Shown here piece by piece: positions 32,950 to 44,848 of a stretch of 64,000 bases of DNA. The notes below the pieces were generated by a model. That model was not told the DNA's origin. It searched no databases and saw only the letters and a list, made by a program, of their open reading frames with translations. How positions within the stretch are numbered: position 1 is the stretch's first letter; each line of letters starts with the position of its first letter. The position numbers were made by a program, and so were the translations under genes. This stretch comes from Primulina eburnea (taxonomy: Eukaryota > Streptophyta > Magnoliopsida > Lamiales > Gesneriaceae), in the NCBI RefSeq assembly GCF_022965805.1, contig NC_133110.1, positions 30,004,668-30,068,667 of the forward strand, given 5' to 3'.

Positions 32950-34480
32950 TTTGTTTGATTATCCTGCATATGTATTGAGGGATACCGGTGCTTCACATAT
33001 TTTTATTTCTGAAAAATTTGCATTGATCCCTGCATTATCTGTTGAATCCCTAGTTACTGTAGTATATGTTTCTGTTCCTTTGAGAAAAGATCTGGTATCA
33101 GTGAGTTCTGTTAGATCTGGTATACTACAGTAGGATAAGAATGAGATCGAGTTAGAGTATATGGTAGCTAGTATTGTACCGATGATGTCTGAGTTTGGGA
33201 CTGCATTACGGATATTGATATGCGGATCAAGTACAGAGCAACCCTAGAATAATTTTAGAAGAGGGTGAGAATTGAACCTGAGATGGCCAAGGGATGAATA
33301 TTGTACGATAAGGATTCTAGATTGAGAATTCCTTTGATAATTCGTACTAACTATGATTCGATTAGTACAGAAAGGAGCAGAATGACTCCTTATGTATTCA
33401 GTTGATTTACTGAAATTGAGTCTATCATTGGCTGATTTACCAATGATATGAAAGTTAGTAATGTTTTCCCCTGATAAGATTTCAGATCTGAGTTCAGTCA
33501 GAGAGATTGAGTTAACCGTGCTTAGTTGACCAAGGTGAATATCAGTGTCAGATATTTGCGGTTTTATGAGTTTAGCAGATCGGTACTAATGAGTGATGTC
33601 TTGAATCCGACTGAATAGTGTTGCTATTCTGAATTCGGGTTTGAATCAGATAGAAGACAGTGTTGGTGGAAACAAATGAAAGCTGATATTGCTGAATTTG
33701 TAGCCAAATATCTAAATTGCCAACAGATGAAGGCTGAGAAAATGAAACCGGAGGACTATTACAGAGTTTGACTATTCCTATAAGGAAAGGAGATCACAAT
33801 TCCATGAATTTTGTAATGAGATTACTGAGATCCTCCCGAGGTTGTGATGCGATTTGGGTTGTGATTGATCGATTGACCAATTCGCATGCCTTATTCAGTA
33901 CAAGATGATGTACCGATATGACCAGATGACTGAAATTTATGTCAGATGAGTGATCAGACTGCATAGAGTGCCAAAGTCGATTGTAGTAGACCGTGATTTT
34001 TGGTTTATATCGTACGTTGGACAGAGTTTGCAGTAGGCTTTAGGTATAAAGTTACCTTTTAGTACCGCAATCATCCACAGACCGATGGATAGTCTGAGTA
34101 GACGATCCAGACAGTGGAGGATATACTGAGAACAGTAGTGCTTGATTTTAGCGCTAGCTAGCAAGATACACTGCCACTTTGGGAGTTTTCGTACAATAAT
34201 AGCTATCAGACGAGTATTGAAATGGCTTCTTTCAAAACGTTGTACGGAAAAAAATGGTGATTTTCTCTTTATTGAGACGAGAAATATCTTTATTGATACT
34301 TCATATGAGGATTCAGTGAAGTCGTCAGGGCATAGAAGAAGATACTTGGGAAATAGAGTCAGATATGAGACAAAGATTCCCCGAGTTATTTAACTGATGT
34401 GAGTTTTCTATTCAGTTTTGTGATATACCCCTTATTGATATGATTAATGCTTGTGATTTCGAGGACGAAATCGTATCTTA
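32950..34480 (+). pseudogene. Pol remnant of D: protease start, PR-RT linker, integrase end; RT deleted
   Basis: Protease shows YVLRDTGASHIFISEKF with the active-site DTGA, then decays with stops. Around 33380-33520 a degenerate LLKLSLSLADLP-like linker is visible. From about 33700 the sequence corresponds to the integrase zinc-binding region (AEFVA, then a CQQ-like motif) and the integrase core remnant shared with 21036-21593. No RT motif such as YVDD or FIDD is found, so RT and RNase H were deleted or eroded. Cannot be functional. Confidence 0.75.
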
Positions 34481-34492
34481 GGGGGGGAGAAA

Positions 34493-34869
34493 TGTAATGC
34501 CCAAGATTTTATATCATGTTAAATTACGATTATAGATGTTTAATCGAGATGAGTATGGAATACTAATTTAATGTGATTGTTAAAGGGCTATTACGAGACC
34601 AGATGGGCCAAACATTTAAAGTATACAACTTTTGGGGCAGAGTTGTTGGCGCCCGAGCGGTAAAGATCGACCGCTCGAGCGCCAGTGTCCATGAGAAATA
34701 CGTCGCGGGCAGAGGAGTTGGCGCCCGGGCGGTAGATTAATACCGCCCGAGCGCCAAAGGGGCAGTTTGGAAAATCGTGGACAGAACCTACCGCGCTCGA
34801 GCGGTAGATTTATACCGCCCGAGCGCCGACCCGATTTCAAGAAAATTGCCACGTTTCAATAACATGTAA

Positions 34870-34911
<42 letters not shown>

Positions 34912-36436
34912 TATTCCTTTAGAAATGAAAAGGAACGAAAAGGAAGAAAGCTTCCGAGAGAAGATTGAAAATCCTTACGCCTTTTGTGAGAAATCCGCCC
35001 GTCCGATTTTGAATCCGACTTCAGTGTTGAGTTCCTATCAACGTAGGCTACAACTGGACTTAAGTTTTGCTACGTTTGAATATGATTTGAAATTATGGTA
35101 TTGTCAGAATCTGATATGATTCATATATGATGTTCTTGGCATATTAGACATCGTATAATCTGAACTGGATTGAGAAACGGATACCATATGAAATTGTTAT
35201 GAATTTCAGAGTTAGATTGACTGATATTTGATATCAGAATTGAGTTGTTATTGATTATGAGATGTTAGAATTGATATCAGACTGGTATGTAGTGCTGGAT
35301 ATGTTGGAAATATGATGTTATCATATTGAAACAGAACTTGATTGAATTCTGATTATATCCAGTATTGTTTGGATGGTGTATTGATATTGTACCCTCGATA
35401 TCGTATTGTCAGATTGAGTATTGACAGGTTGGAATTCGAGACTTCGACAGAGTCAGAGTATCAGAGTGACAGGTATAAATTAATGTTGTGTGGGGATTGC
35501 ACAACTCGAGTGTGGTTTGACTCGAGTCTCCCTAAATCACATACTTAGTTTATTACATTGATTTTTGTAATTGTTGAGATTGATGTGTGTAGTTTATTGA
35601 TTCATAGCTATTGCATGTGTTGACTGCTGATTCGTTTAGTCATTGGCTGATTCGTTTATTTATTGACTGATTCGTTTATCTATTGACTGATTCGTCTATC
35701 TACTGACTGATTCGTCTAGCTATCGGCTGTTTCGCCTAGCTATTGGCTGATTCGCTTATTTATTGACTGATTCGTCTATCTATTGACTGATTCGTCTATC
35801 TATTGACTGATTCGTCTAGCTATCGGCTGTTTCGCCTAGCTATTGGCTGATTCGCTTAAATCTTGATTGATTCGTCAATTCTGTGGCTGTTTCGCCCAGA
35901 CATCGGGATCCCTAGGTTAGAGTTGAGTCGAGTCTGAGACGACGCGTCGGTTAAGTTGAGTCTGATATGACATGTTGATTTACAGTTTTATATCATTCAT
36001 GTTTGTTGAATTGCTACATGTTAATGATAACTGCTATATGCTTTTGTATATGTTTCTATATAATTGCATGTATACATTGTTTATACTGGGATATTTATAT
36101 CTCACCGGAGTTATCCGGCTGTTTTCTTGTTTTGTATGTGTGCATGACAACAGGTGGGGCAGGTTCAGGGTCAAGAAAAGAAAGAGGCTGGACTAGATAG
36201 CGTGGAGATCCGGGCTTCGAAGCAATTTAGGATTCAGCACTGATATGTAGTTGAACCTAGTTGAATCCTTGTAGATCATACAGGATGTGTATGTTTATGT
36301 TTAATATGTAATTTGCAGTTAATTACATTACGTTTCCGCTTTGTATATTAAAAGAAAAAAATTTAGACCCTGTTTTATAATTGATTAATTAGTCCCAATG
36401 ACGATTAAGAACTTGATTAGCGTCCGGGTCCCCATA
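34493..36436 (+). repeat. LTR3 (3' LTR) of D, 1,944 bp
   Basis: It starts TGTAATGCCC after the PPT AGGGGGGGAGAAA. The end reads CCCCATA where LTR2 has CCCCACA, a C-to-T change in the terminal CA. The TA run is at 34875-34908, 10 bp longer than in LTR2. Otherwise nearly identical to LTR2. Confidence 0.88.
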
Positions 36437-37874
36437 TCTTTCCTTTTAGACAGGATTCACAAGTCGTGAGAGCATTAATATCGGACATATCAAACATGCC
36501 AACTCCCACTAGCTTGTTCATCCTTCTTAGGGAAATATGACATAATCGAGCATGCCATAATTGTGCCGAATTAAGAGTATCTTGTTTGCGCTTATTTGTT
36601 GTTGTTATCGTTTGGACATTGTTAAGTGGAATATCTTTTAATTTTAAGGTGTAGAGATTGTTTTCAAGTTCACCCGTACCAACTAAACATTCATTCTTGT
36701 AAATATTGCAAACACCTTTGCCAAATAAACAAGAAAATACATCAATATCAAGCATAGAAATGGAAATAATGTTTTTAACCAAGTCTGGTACATACAAAAC
36801 ATCTCTCAAAACAAGCTTAAAATCATTGTTCAATATTAAATAAACATCTCCTACGGCTTTGGCAGCAACCCTTGCTCCATTGCCCATCCTCAGGAAGGTC
36901 TCACCCTCTCGGAGCCTCCTACTTCTTCCCATCACCTGCAAATCATTACAGAGATGTGAGCCACAGCCGGTATCTAATACCCAAGTAGAATTAATCGAGA
37001 TATTTACTTCAATATAGAACATACCCTTGCCAGAACCCTTCTGCGCAAGATATTCCCTGCAGTTACGCCTCCAATGTCCAGGCTTCTTGCAGTGATGACA
37101 GATGTCAACTGTCTTCTCAGCCTTGGCTGGCGCGGCTGCCACTACGGGACTCGGAGTCTGCCTCTTCAAAGGCTCGCTCTTCTTGGGGCGCTTGAAAGAA
37201 CGCTTCTTTCCCTTCCCAGGTGGACCGGTCTTCGTGCCAGATGAAGAGCCCACATAAAGAACCGACTTCTCCTTTTTGATGGTGGACTCAAAGGTCACAA
37301 GCATGTTCACCAACTCTTCAAGGCTGGGCTCGAGCTTGTTCATATTGAAGTTCACGACAAAAGGATCGAAAGAGCTAGGCAGCGACAACAACAGCACATC
37401 CGTGGTCAACTCCGATGGAAAGATCAAATCCATGCCAACAAGCTTGTCCACGAGCCCAATCAACTTTAGGCCATGCTCATGGACCGAAGTCCCATCTCGC
37501 ATGCGTAAAGTGATGAGCTCCTTTACTGTGGCATGCCTCAAAGGCCGAGTTTGCTCACCGAAGAGCTCCTTGAGGTGCATATGAATGTCAGCAGCATTCT
37601 TAGCATCCTCGAATCGCCTTTGCAGCTCATCGTTCATCGAAGCCTGCATATAACACCTCGCCTTCAAGTCATGGTCGCACCAATCCTTGTAGGTCTGCAA
37701 TTCCTCAGGAGTGCAGCTGGTCGGAGCCTCAGCAGGGGCCGACTCAGTCAGTGTGTATGTGATTTTCTCCGAGTTTAAGACAATCTTCAAATTTCTTAGC
37801 CAAGTGATATAGTTTGGTCTGGTTAGAACGTGTTTTTCGAGAATTACGGAAAACGGGTTGCGAATTGATGACAT
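36437..37874 (-). CDS. gag: Copia gag to pre-integrase of C (open, cut by D)
   Basis: It starts at ATG 37874 (MSSIRNPF) and stays open until D interrupts it at 36437, about 478 codons. The gag frame is intact across the position where B lost a base (LRHATVKEL here). It includes the CHHCKKPGHWRRNC knuckle, protease VLDTGCGSH and GAG-pre-integrase HARLCH, where B has HARLGH. In sequence it is the better gag of the two family members, but it is cut from its own pol by D. The rest of pol is at 18307-20801. Confidence 0.9.
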
Positions 37875-39672
37875 TGTCACAGATTTGTACTGAAAAGTAA
37901 AACAGATAAATGTTAATGACTATTTTAAAATATTTAATAAGATATAAAGTTTGGACTTTTACTTTATAAATTATCGCTCCCACTGTTTTGACATTTTCAC
38001 TCCTCTCTAGTGAAAACGGGAAACACTTTCCTCAGTAGGTACGTAAGGTCCAATCAGCGAATTGTGATCCCGAATAATATCGGCCATCACAATTCCTAAA
38101 AGGTAGTTTCCAATTGCATCGCCATGCAACCCTCTACGTAAACTTTTGTCTCACGTTTGATTAGGACCCAATAATATGACGTCGTTCATCTTCACGTGTC
38201 AAGCCTAACCCATCGATATTGAACCTTAATGGACGGTCGCCATGAGTTCCCTCAATAATATGAGCCGAAATCATGGGAGTTCCACGTAGTTCACATCACT
38301 ATGTCAATGGATGTCACAGCTTTCCGGCACCCAGGGCCCCCTCAATAATATGAGCCGAGCCCCGAGTACGGGTAGCATTCATCATGCATCCATTGTCGAT
38401 GGAAGACAAGGAAATTATAAACAAATTTATAATTCCCCTTTTCGGACTTGATATTAATTTTGAATCTTATTCAAAATGAGGGTTTTTAGTTTTGAAAGGT
38501 CTCATCATTAATTTTTATTTTAAAAGCTCGCCATGTTTGATCGTATGTTTGCCGGATTCATGCAACTTTGTTATTATCATAATAATAACGCACATACTCA
38601 TTATTTATAACATATCATGCATATATTATAAATAGTAAACAAACAAGGATGATCAATCGCCCCAATACTAATGGACCGTGTGAGCTAAACACGGGCCTAG
38701 GTCCAATCCTAGGGTAAATGCAAGGGATGCAATGCAACTACATTATTACATTAGCATCCAATATTACATGTCTTCGATCTTCATAATCACCAAGGCCACC
38801 ATCTTCCAATCTTGATCTTCCACTATTCTAATATTTACAATTAAATATCCATGGCACATAGGGATACATCTCATGGGGTGGGAACGGGCCATAAACCAAG
38901 CCCACTTTAAATTGATAATTATTACAATCATTCAACACAAATATCCTAGCATACACCTAGCAAATTGGGCTTGGGCTTTTGATCATCCTTCATGTATAAT
39001 ATCACATATCATACACCATCAATTAATTATCACTATAATTAATTGATCCAATATTATATATCTTGATCCAATCACTAACCACCACAACTATAAATTAAAT
39101 TAACAAAGTATACAAACACCTTTGTCTACTTTCAAATTAATTTATTTATAATCGAATTTCTTGTAAATCATAATTTACTATAAATAATTAAAGTCCAACT
39201 TCAATTATTTATTTTATGAGAAAATATGTGCAACAATTGTAAATTTAAACTTAAGGGCCCAAAAACCATTTTTCACCAAAAATATTTTGGCCCATTTAAA
39301 TTTCACAAATTATGTTGTCCATCCAATGGCCCAACATCTCAAGGCCCATGACACTAAGATTCTCCAAAACACTTTTGGAAACCCTAGCCGTCATCGCCTT
39401 CGCCGGAGCTCCGTCGCCGGATTCCGGCAACAAAAAAATTTTTTTTTTATTTAAAAACTGCAATTTTCGGGGCTGCCCTTTGCTGCCCGAAAAACAAGGG
39501 CAGCTCGGGCAGCCCTCGGGCAGCAACATGCTGCCCGAAAAAATGTTTTTTTTTTTTTGTTTTTGCTTCAAAATTTTCGGCCCTTTGATTTTATTGCACA
39601 AAAAATCTCAAACGGTTAGAAATCGATCTCAACATAATATTATGCAAATATTACACAAAAACCGTAACCTTA
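37875..39672 (-). other. Leader of C with the same hairpin series
   Basis: Homologous to the leader of B. Hairpin 1 arms are at 38329-38339 and 38357-38367, hairpin 2 at 38240-38276 and hairpin 4 at 38059-38095. The acceptor-like TTACTTTTCAG ends at 37890, before gag. Stem differences from B keep pairing. Confidence 0.7.
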
Positions 39673-39684
39673 GCTCGGATACCA
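39673..39684 (-). other. Primer binding site of C, one mismatch
   Basis: The minus strand reads TGGTATCCGAGC. The usual site is TGGTATCAGAGC. Confidence 0.8.
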
Positions 39685-39686
39685 CT

Positions 39687-41460
39687 TGAATGCGGACCGG
39701 TTACGGTGGTCGGAAGCGCAACGGAAGTCAAAATATTTAAATTTTCATGCTTAAATTTCGGCCACCCTTGGTTTGTGCAATATTTACATTTCAAAACACC
39801 ATAAAACATACATAGGGTGTTTTAGAATTTACCTATCAATCACAAGGATTGATGAATGGCACCAACTTTGTTGTGAACAACAAAGCTCTTCAAATGGAAG
39901 ACAAGTCTACAAGCTCCTCCTCCTTGCTTCTAAATCAAGCCCACCACAAGCTATGTAAAACCCCTCAAGTTTTGCACTAGAAAAACTTAAGGATTTTTCA
40001 AAGAGAAGATTTTATTCTCCAAGAATGAAGAACAAAACAAGAAGAAAAATGGAGAGAATTTTGAGAGCAAATTTCGGCCAAGACAAGTGAGTGAATGAGG
40101 GAGTGTAGTCTAGACTTGGGTGTGGGAAAAGTGAAAAAGTTGATCCCCATGCCATGCATTATTTTATTAAAAAGTATTCAAAGTCTCTTCACCTCCCAAG
40201 CATGCAAACCCTAGCATGTCATGTATATAATATGGTTTTTAACACATTAAAAACCATATACTAAATTTTAATTATCTCAAACATTTTTGAGATTAATTAA
40301 ATACTACTTGAATTTATTCAAGTCCCACTAGTTAAATAATTATTTTAATTGAGCTCTACAAGACTCAATATTATTAATTCAACACTTGAATTATTTTTAA
40401 TTATTTGGACTCTACTAGGTCCACTAGTGTTTAATTAATTCAACACTTGAATTAATTTAATTTAGTCTCCAATAATGTTTATGAAAATCACAATTTTCAA
40501 CTACATTATTTACTTGGCCAAATTTTAATCTTAGGAACACTTCCATAAATTAAAATTTATATTTCTCTCTTAGAAGTCATACTTCTATTTTTCTTAACGC
40601 TTATAAACACATTTATAAGCCGTTCAACACATTGAACTATTTTACTTCTCATCGGGATTTACAAAGCCAGTACTTGTGTGGCCCTCAATGGTTCATTGAT
40701 ACGACTAGCCGTGGGTTCACATCTCCATGTGATTCGGACTAAACATGTCCTTATTCGAGCATACCCCTATTGCTCCATTCTTACTTGTCAACTCCTTGAT
40801 AGTAAGAACGTCAGAACTCAAGTCTGATAGTACCCAACCAATCACGTTAAACGCCTAGCAGCATCGCTTACGTGATTCCCTAGGTATCACATGATAGTGC
40901 CTGCAAGAACCATTCAATTATGGTTAGCGTACAGTACGGTCCCTTCAACTCATATATCCCGACCGATTCGACAACTATTGGTTTATCGAGAGTTGTCAAT
41001 GAATCGATACTATGTGTCATGTTGTGGTTGCATCGATGGTGTAATCTATGAAACCCCTTTCATAATTACCACCATACTCTGATCAGAGATTTCAACCCAC
41101 ACATACATGAAAAACACATAGGATATCCATACCCGTAGGTAAGCGGTGAATCCTCGGCTACAATGCATCGACTCCTATGTGTTTCGCCGTAACACCCAAC
41201 CTTGCCACCTGATGACCCCATAAGAGTCGGTAAACAAGTCAAAGTGAAACGCTAGCACATAGAGTCTCAATGTTGTCCCGGGTCATAAGAACTAATGGTG
41301 TACAACCATAAACTAGGACTTTTCCACTCGATAAGTGAGAACCACTTGGAAAGTCTTTTATAGAGGGTTGTTCAGTGCACTCTACAAGGAGCACTTATCT
41401 GCATGCTCGGACATCACAATGTCCCCTACAAATGAAACATGGTACTCACATCGCAGATAC
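39687..41460 (-). repeat. 5' LTR of C, part left of F
   Basis: It begins TGAATGCGGACC (reverse of the LTR end) next to the PBS and runs to the F insertion. GATAC at 41456-41460 is the F target duplicate. The donor-like GTAAAT on the minus strand is at 39827-39832. Confidence 0.88.
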
Positions 41461-43597
41461 TGTAAGGTCAGAGATGTTATCAATTTTATGAGATCCCGAA
41501 AAGAAAATAAATTTGATGGCATTTTTTTGTAATTAAGTGGAAAAATACTTGATTTAAATTTGATGGCAATTTTGTAATTAAGTGGAAAAATACTTGATTT
41601 AAATTTGATGGCAATTTCGTAATTATTGGGGGGCCAATTTGCAAATAGTGAAAAGTTGAGGGACTAAAGTGCAAATATGGCAAGTTGAGTGGGACACTTG
41701 TCACCACCATACAACTTGTTATATACATTTGCATTTCCCTTTAAATCTTGAAGAAAGAATCGAGACTTCCATGAATGAAAATTCCTCAAGCTTCATTTTA
41801 ACTTAAAAATTTGATTGTTCAAGATCCGGCTATTAGAATTTAAATCTGAACGCAGTATCGAGCTCCTCTCGACTCGAGCTACACAAGGACGTAAGTATTG
41901 TTACATTTTGAGATGTTTTGAAAATATGATATTGTCAGAATTGAATATGATTCAGATATGGTGTTTCTACTACCGTAGACATTGTATAATCGAAGACAGA
42001 TTGAAGAATAGACTGTTTATACAATTGTTATGATTTTCAGAAGATATTATTTGAGATGGAACTCGAGAATTTGATTGTTCTTGATTCAAGAATTGAGAAA
42101 TAATTATGTTTACGTATTCTGGATAAATTATTCAGTATATATGTGAAGTCAGATCGAAGAAATAATACCGTATATCTGTGTGATGAATTTCAGTGTTTCT
42201 TGAATTGAATTTGATAGATAGTGATATGCTGAAATTAGAAGAATGATAATATGGTATTGATTACGAGTTCTGATATGATATTTGTGATGTTGACATTGAC
42301 GGGTTTATCAAGACTGTATTGTTGTACCGTTGAAACATCAGCTGATTCAGATTGATTAGATTCAGAAATGATTTCGATTATATCGTGATATTGTTGATAT
42401 GAATCAGATTGTATTTTGTTCAGATATTGAGCAGATTTTGTACTGAGTTGAGTATTGATCAGAACATATTGTTAATTGAGTTACACATTGATACATTGTA
42501 TTTGATATTGTTATTTCAGATTTGATATGGACAAACTGGACTTCGAGACTTCGTTCGTCAGACGGGGACGACAAAGGTATAATTCATGTGATATTCGGGA
42601 AGAAACAACTCAATTGAGATCACCATTTGAGTTGCCCAATAAATCACATACTATATCCTTGTTTATAAATTTGTTTATAGAACTTGTATGCAAATCTTGC
42701 TATGCTTTGTTTACAGATCATGTTGCATTGCATTAAGATGATTATGCTTGTTTACAGATTGTGTATTCATGCATTAAGATAGGAAAGTCTGCGAGATCAT
42801 CCAGACTTCTAGACGTTCGGTGATATCACAGCTTAGGGGAAGATCATCGGCCTTATTGTAGACGTGGGTACAGATCAGGCCGAAGTCTAGGAATAAGACG
42901 GACAGCACCTCGATTGGGAGGGTAGGTGACAGACAGTGCCGTCTTATTCACCCCGGGATCCCAAGAGTTATAGTCGAGTCGAGTCTAGACATGATTTGAC
43001 TAGAACTGCATGTGTTTAGAGATGTGGTTTCATAGATTATGAACCCATGGTTATTGCTTTCAGTCATGATAGCATGTTTATCTGAATTGAGTTGAATAGC
43101 ATGTTTATCTGAATTGAGTTGCATGCTTATTTTGATTTGACTTCATAGATTATGAAATCTATTACTTTTGAATATGAACATGATAGCATGTTTTATGATT
43201 TAGATTGTTTCTATACATGCTTACCATGTTTTATACTGGGATTTATTCTCACCGGAGTTATCCGGCTGTTGTCTTTTTTTGTATGTGTGCATGACAACAG
43301 GTGGGGCTGGATCGGGGTCAAGAAGATGATGAGAGAAGACGAGTTTAGCGTGGTGATTCCGGACTTATTGTAGATTTGATTTTAGTACTTGAAATTAGTA
43401 TTTGAATCTTAGATTTAGGTTGTACAGTGTTGTACCTTTATACTGAAATGTAATTTTATACAGATATGTATATTATTAGATGCCATTACCTTCCGCACTT
43501 ATAATTTATAAAGAAAAATTTTAGACCCTGTTTTATCTTAACTGATAATTAAATCCCAAAGATGATTAAGAAGATGATTAGAGTCCGGGTCCCCACA
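41461..43597 (+). repeat. 5' LTR of F (2,137 bp)
   Basis: It starts TGTAAGGTCAG and ends CCCCACA. TATA candidate GTTATATACA near 41717. Donor-like GGAC|GTAAGT at 41891. Exon-like segment 42520-42576 with ATG 42527. Acceptor-like GACAACAG|GTGGGG at 43301. The exon has a two-base loss compared with the 3' LTR. Confidence 0.9.
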
Positions 43598-43602
43598 ACA
43601 GG

Positions 43603-43614
43603 TGGTATCAGAGC
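43603..43614 (+). other. Primer binding site of F
   Basis: TGGTATCAGAGC, five bases after the LTR. It is followed by a leader (43615-43928) with no ORF that ends in an acceptor-like TGGTAATCAG. Confidence 0.88.
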
Positions 43615-43928
43615 ATTAGGTTCCAGAGTTGAAGGTTCCTTTAGCGATAGAGCCTTTAGATTGAGATAGTCAGAATTGATAGATCCTTTAGATTGAGATA
43701 GAATAGAATGAGCGGGGTAGATGAATTTTCTTTCCTTGCATGTGTGTGCTAGCATGAGATTATGTGTTACTGCGTTAAGATACATGTTTACCTGATTATT
43801 TGATTTAAATTGGTATTATATATTCTTGAGTATGAATCAGATCGGATTCCTGATCAGCAGTAAGATGATCAGGGAAAGATTGGCACAGAATAGTAGTATT
43901 GGGTTACTAATGGTTTTGGTAATCAGAT

Positions 43929-44848
43929 ATACCTCTCCGAAGGATTCCGGAAAAAGGCAGTACTTCGTATGATCAGACAGATATATCAGAACCCCCGATA
44001 GATGTTTCAGAGACTCCGATGGAAACCAAGTTGAAAGAATTTCAGTTACTTCAGCCGCCGATTCTGACTGGTATTGAGACTTCTGAAGATTGTGAGAACT
44101 GGTTGGATGACATGGAAATACTGTTAAATTTACTTGATTGTTCAGATGAACAGAAAATTAAATTGCTATTTCATCAGTTACGAGAGGCTGCCAGGAATTG
44201 GTGGAGTACGATGAGAGGCATATTAGGACTACGTGGTACGGTGATCACGTGGGAAGTTTTCAAAGCTGAATTCTATCAAAAATTTTTCTCAGTTTCGTAC
44301 CGGGAAGACAAAAGAGCAAAATTTGAGAATTTAAGACAAGGCCAACTGAATATTGAAGAATATGTTGCTAAATTCTATACACTACTGCGTTTTGCTCCTC
44401 AGTTAGCTGGGAATGATGAAGCTGTAGTGAGTCAGTTCGTCAGAGGATTGAATTCGGAGATAGTTGCATTGATGAATATGCAACGACCTTACCATTTTGC
44501 TGATGTTTTGAGTAAAGCAAAGAGAGCTGAAGCGAGTCTGATTAGACAGTTATGGAGGTTGTGTGTGAAGCAACCCCGACACAGCAATCCACTCTTCGAT
44601 TTGAGCGTGGCAGTACGAGTGGAAAGCAAGAGTTGCTAAAAGCTCGGACGAAACAGTTCAAGAGATTAGGCAGTGGTTCCTCTAGTTCCAGTGGTTCCAG
44701 TCCGAGCTATACTGGAGTGTATTGCAGGACTTGTGGAGGGCGACATTCCACAGAGCAATGCCAAGGAGTGCTCTGTAGATGCAATATTTGTAGACAAACG
44801 GGACACTTTGCTAAGGTTTGTCCCCAGAAGGGTTCTCGAAGATTCTAG
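43929..44848 (+). pseudogene. gag: Gypsy gag of F, initiator lost and one frameshift
   Basis: The frame opens with ATA CCT at 43929, where D has ATG CCT. The first ATG is at 44019. Recognisable parts: GIETSEDCENWLDD, ARNWWSTMRGIL, FYQKFFSVSYR, LRQGQLNIEEYVAKF and FADVLSKAKRAEASLIRQ. The frame then shifts near 44550. The second frame carries a Ser-rich linker, CRTCGGRHSTEQC and CNICRQTGHFAKVC, and ends at 44848. No protease follows. As in E, gag ends just after the second knuckle. Confidence 0.85.

Larger units (their letters stand above)
20802..36436 (+). mobile_element. Element D: gypsy element with three LTRs, carrying E
   Basis: Order: LTR1 (first 230 bp only, 20802-21031), a 3' integrase remnant (21032-21580) with PPT, LTR2 (21594-23527), PBS, gag split by E, short pol remnant, PPT, and LTR3 (34493-36436). 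The 558-bp segment at 21036-21593 repeats 33935-34492. Flanking TCTTT on the outermost LTRs shows the whole complex behaves as one insertion. RT is missing, so D is non-autonomous. Gag and LTR features place it with the Tekay-like gypsy elements E, F and G. Confidence 0.88.
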
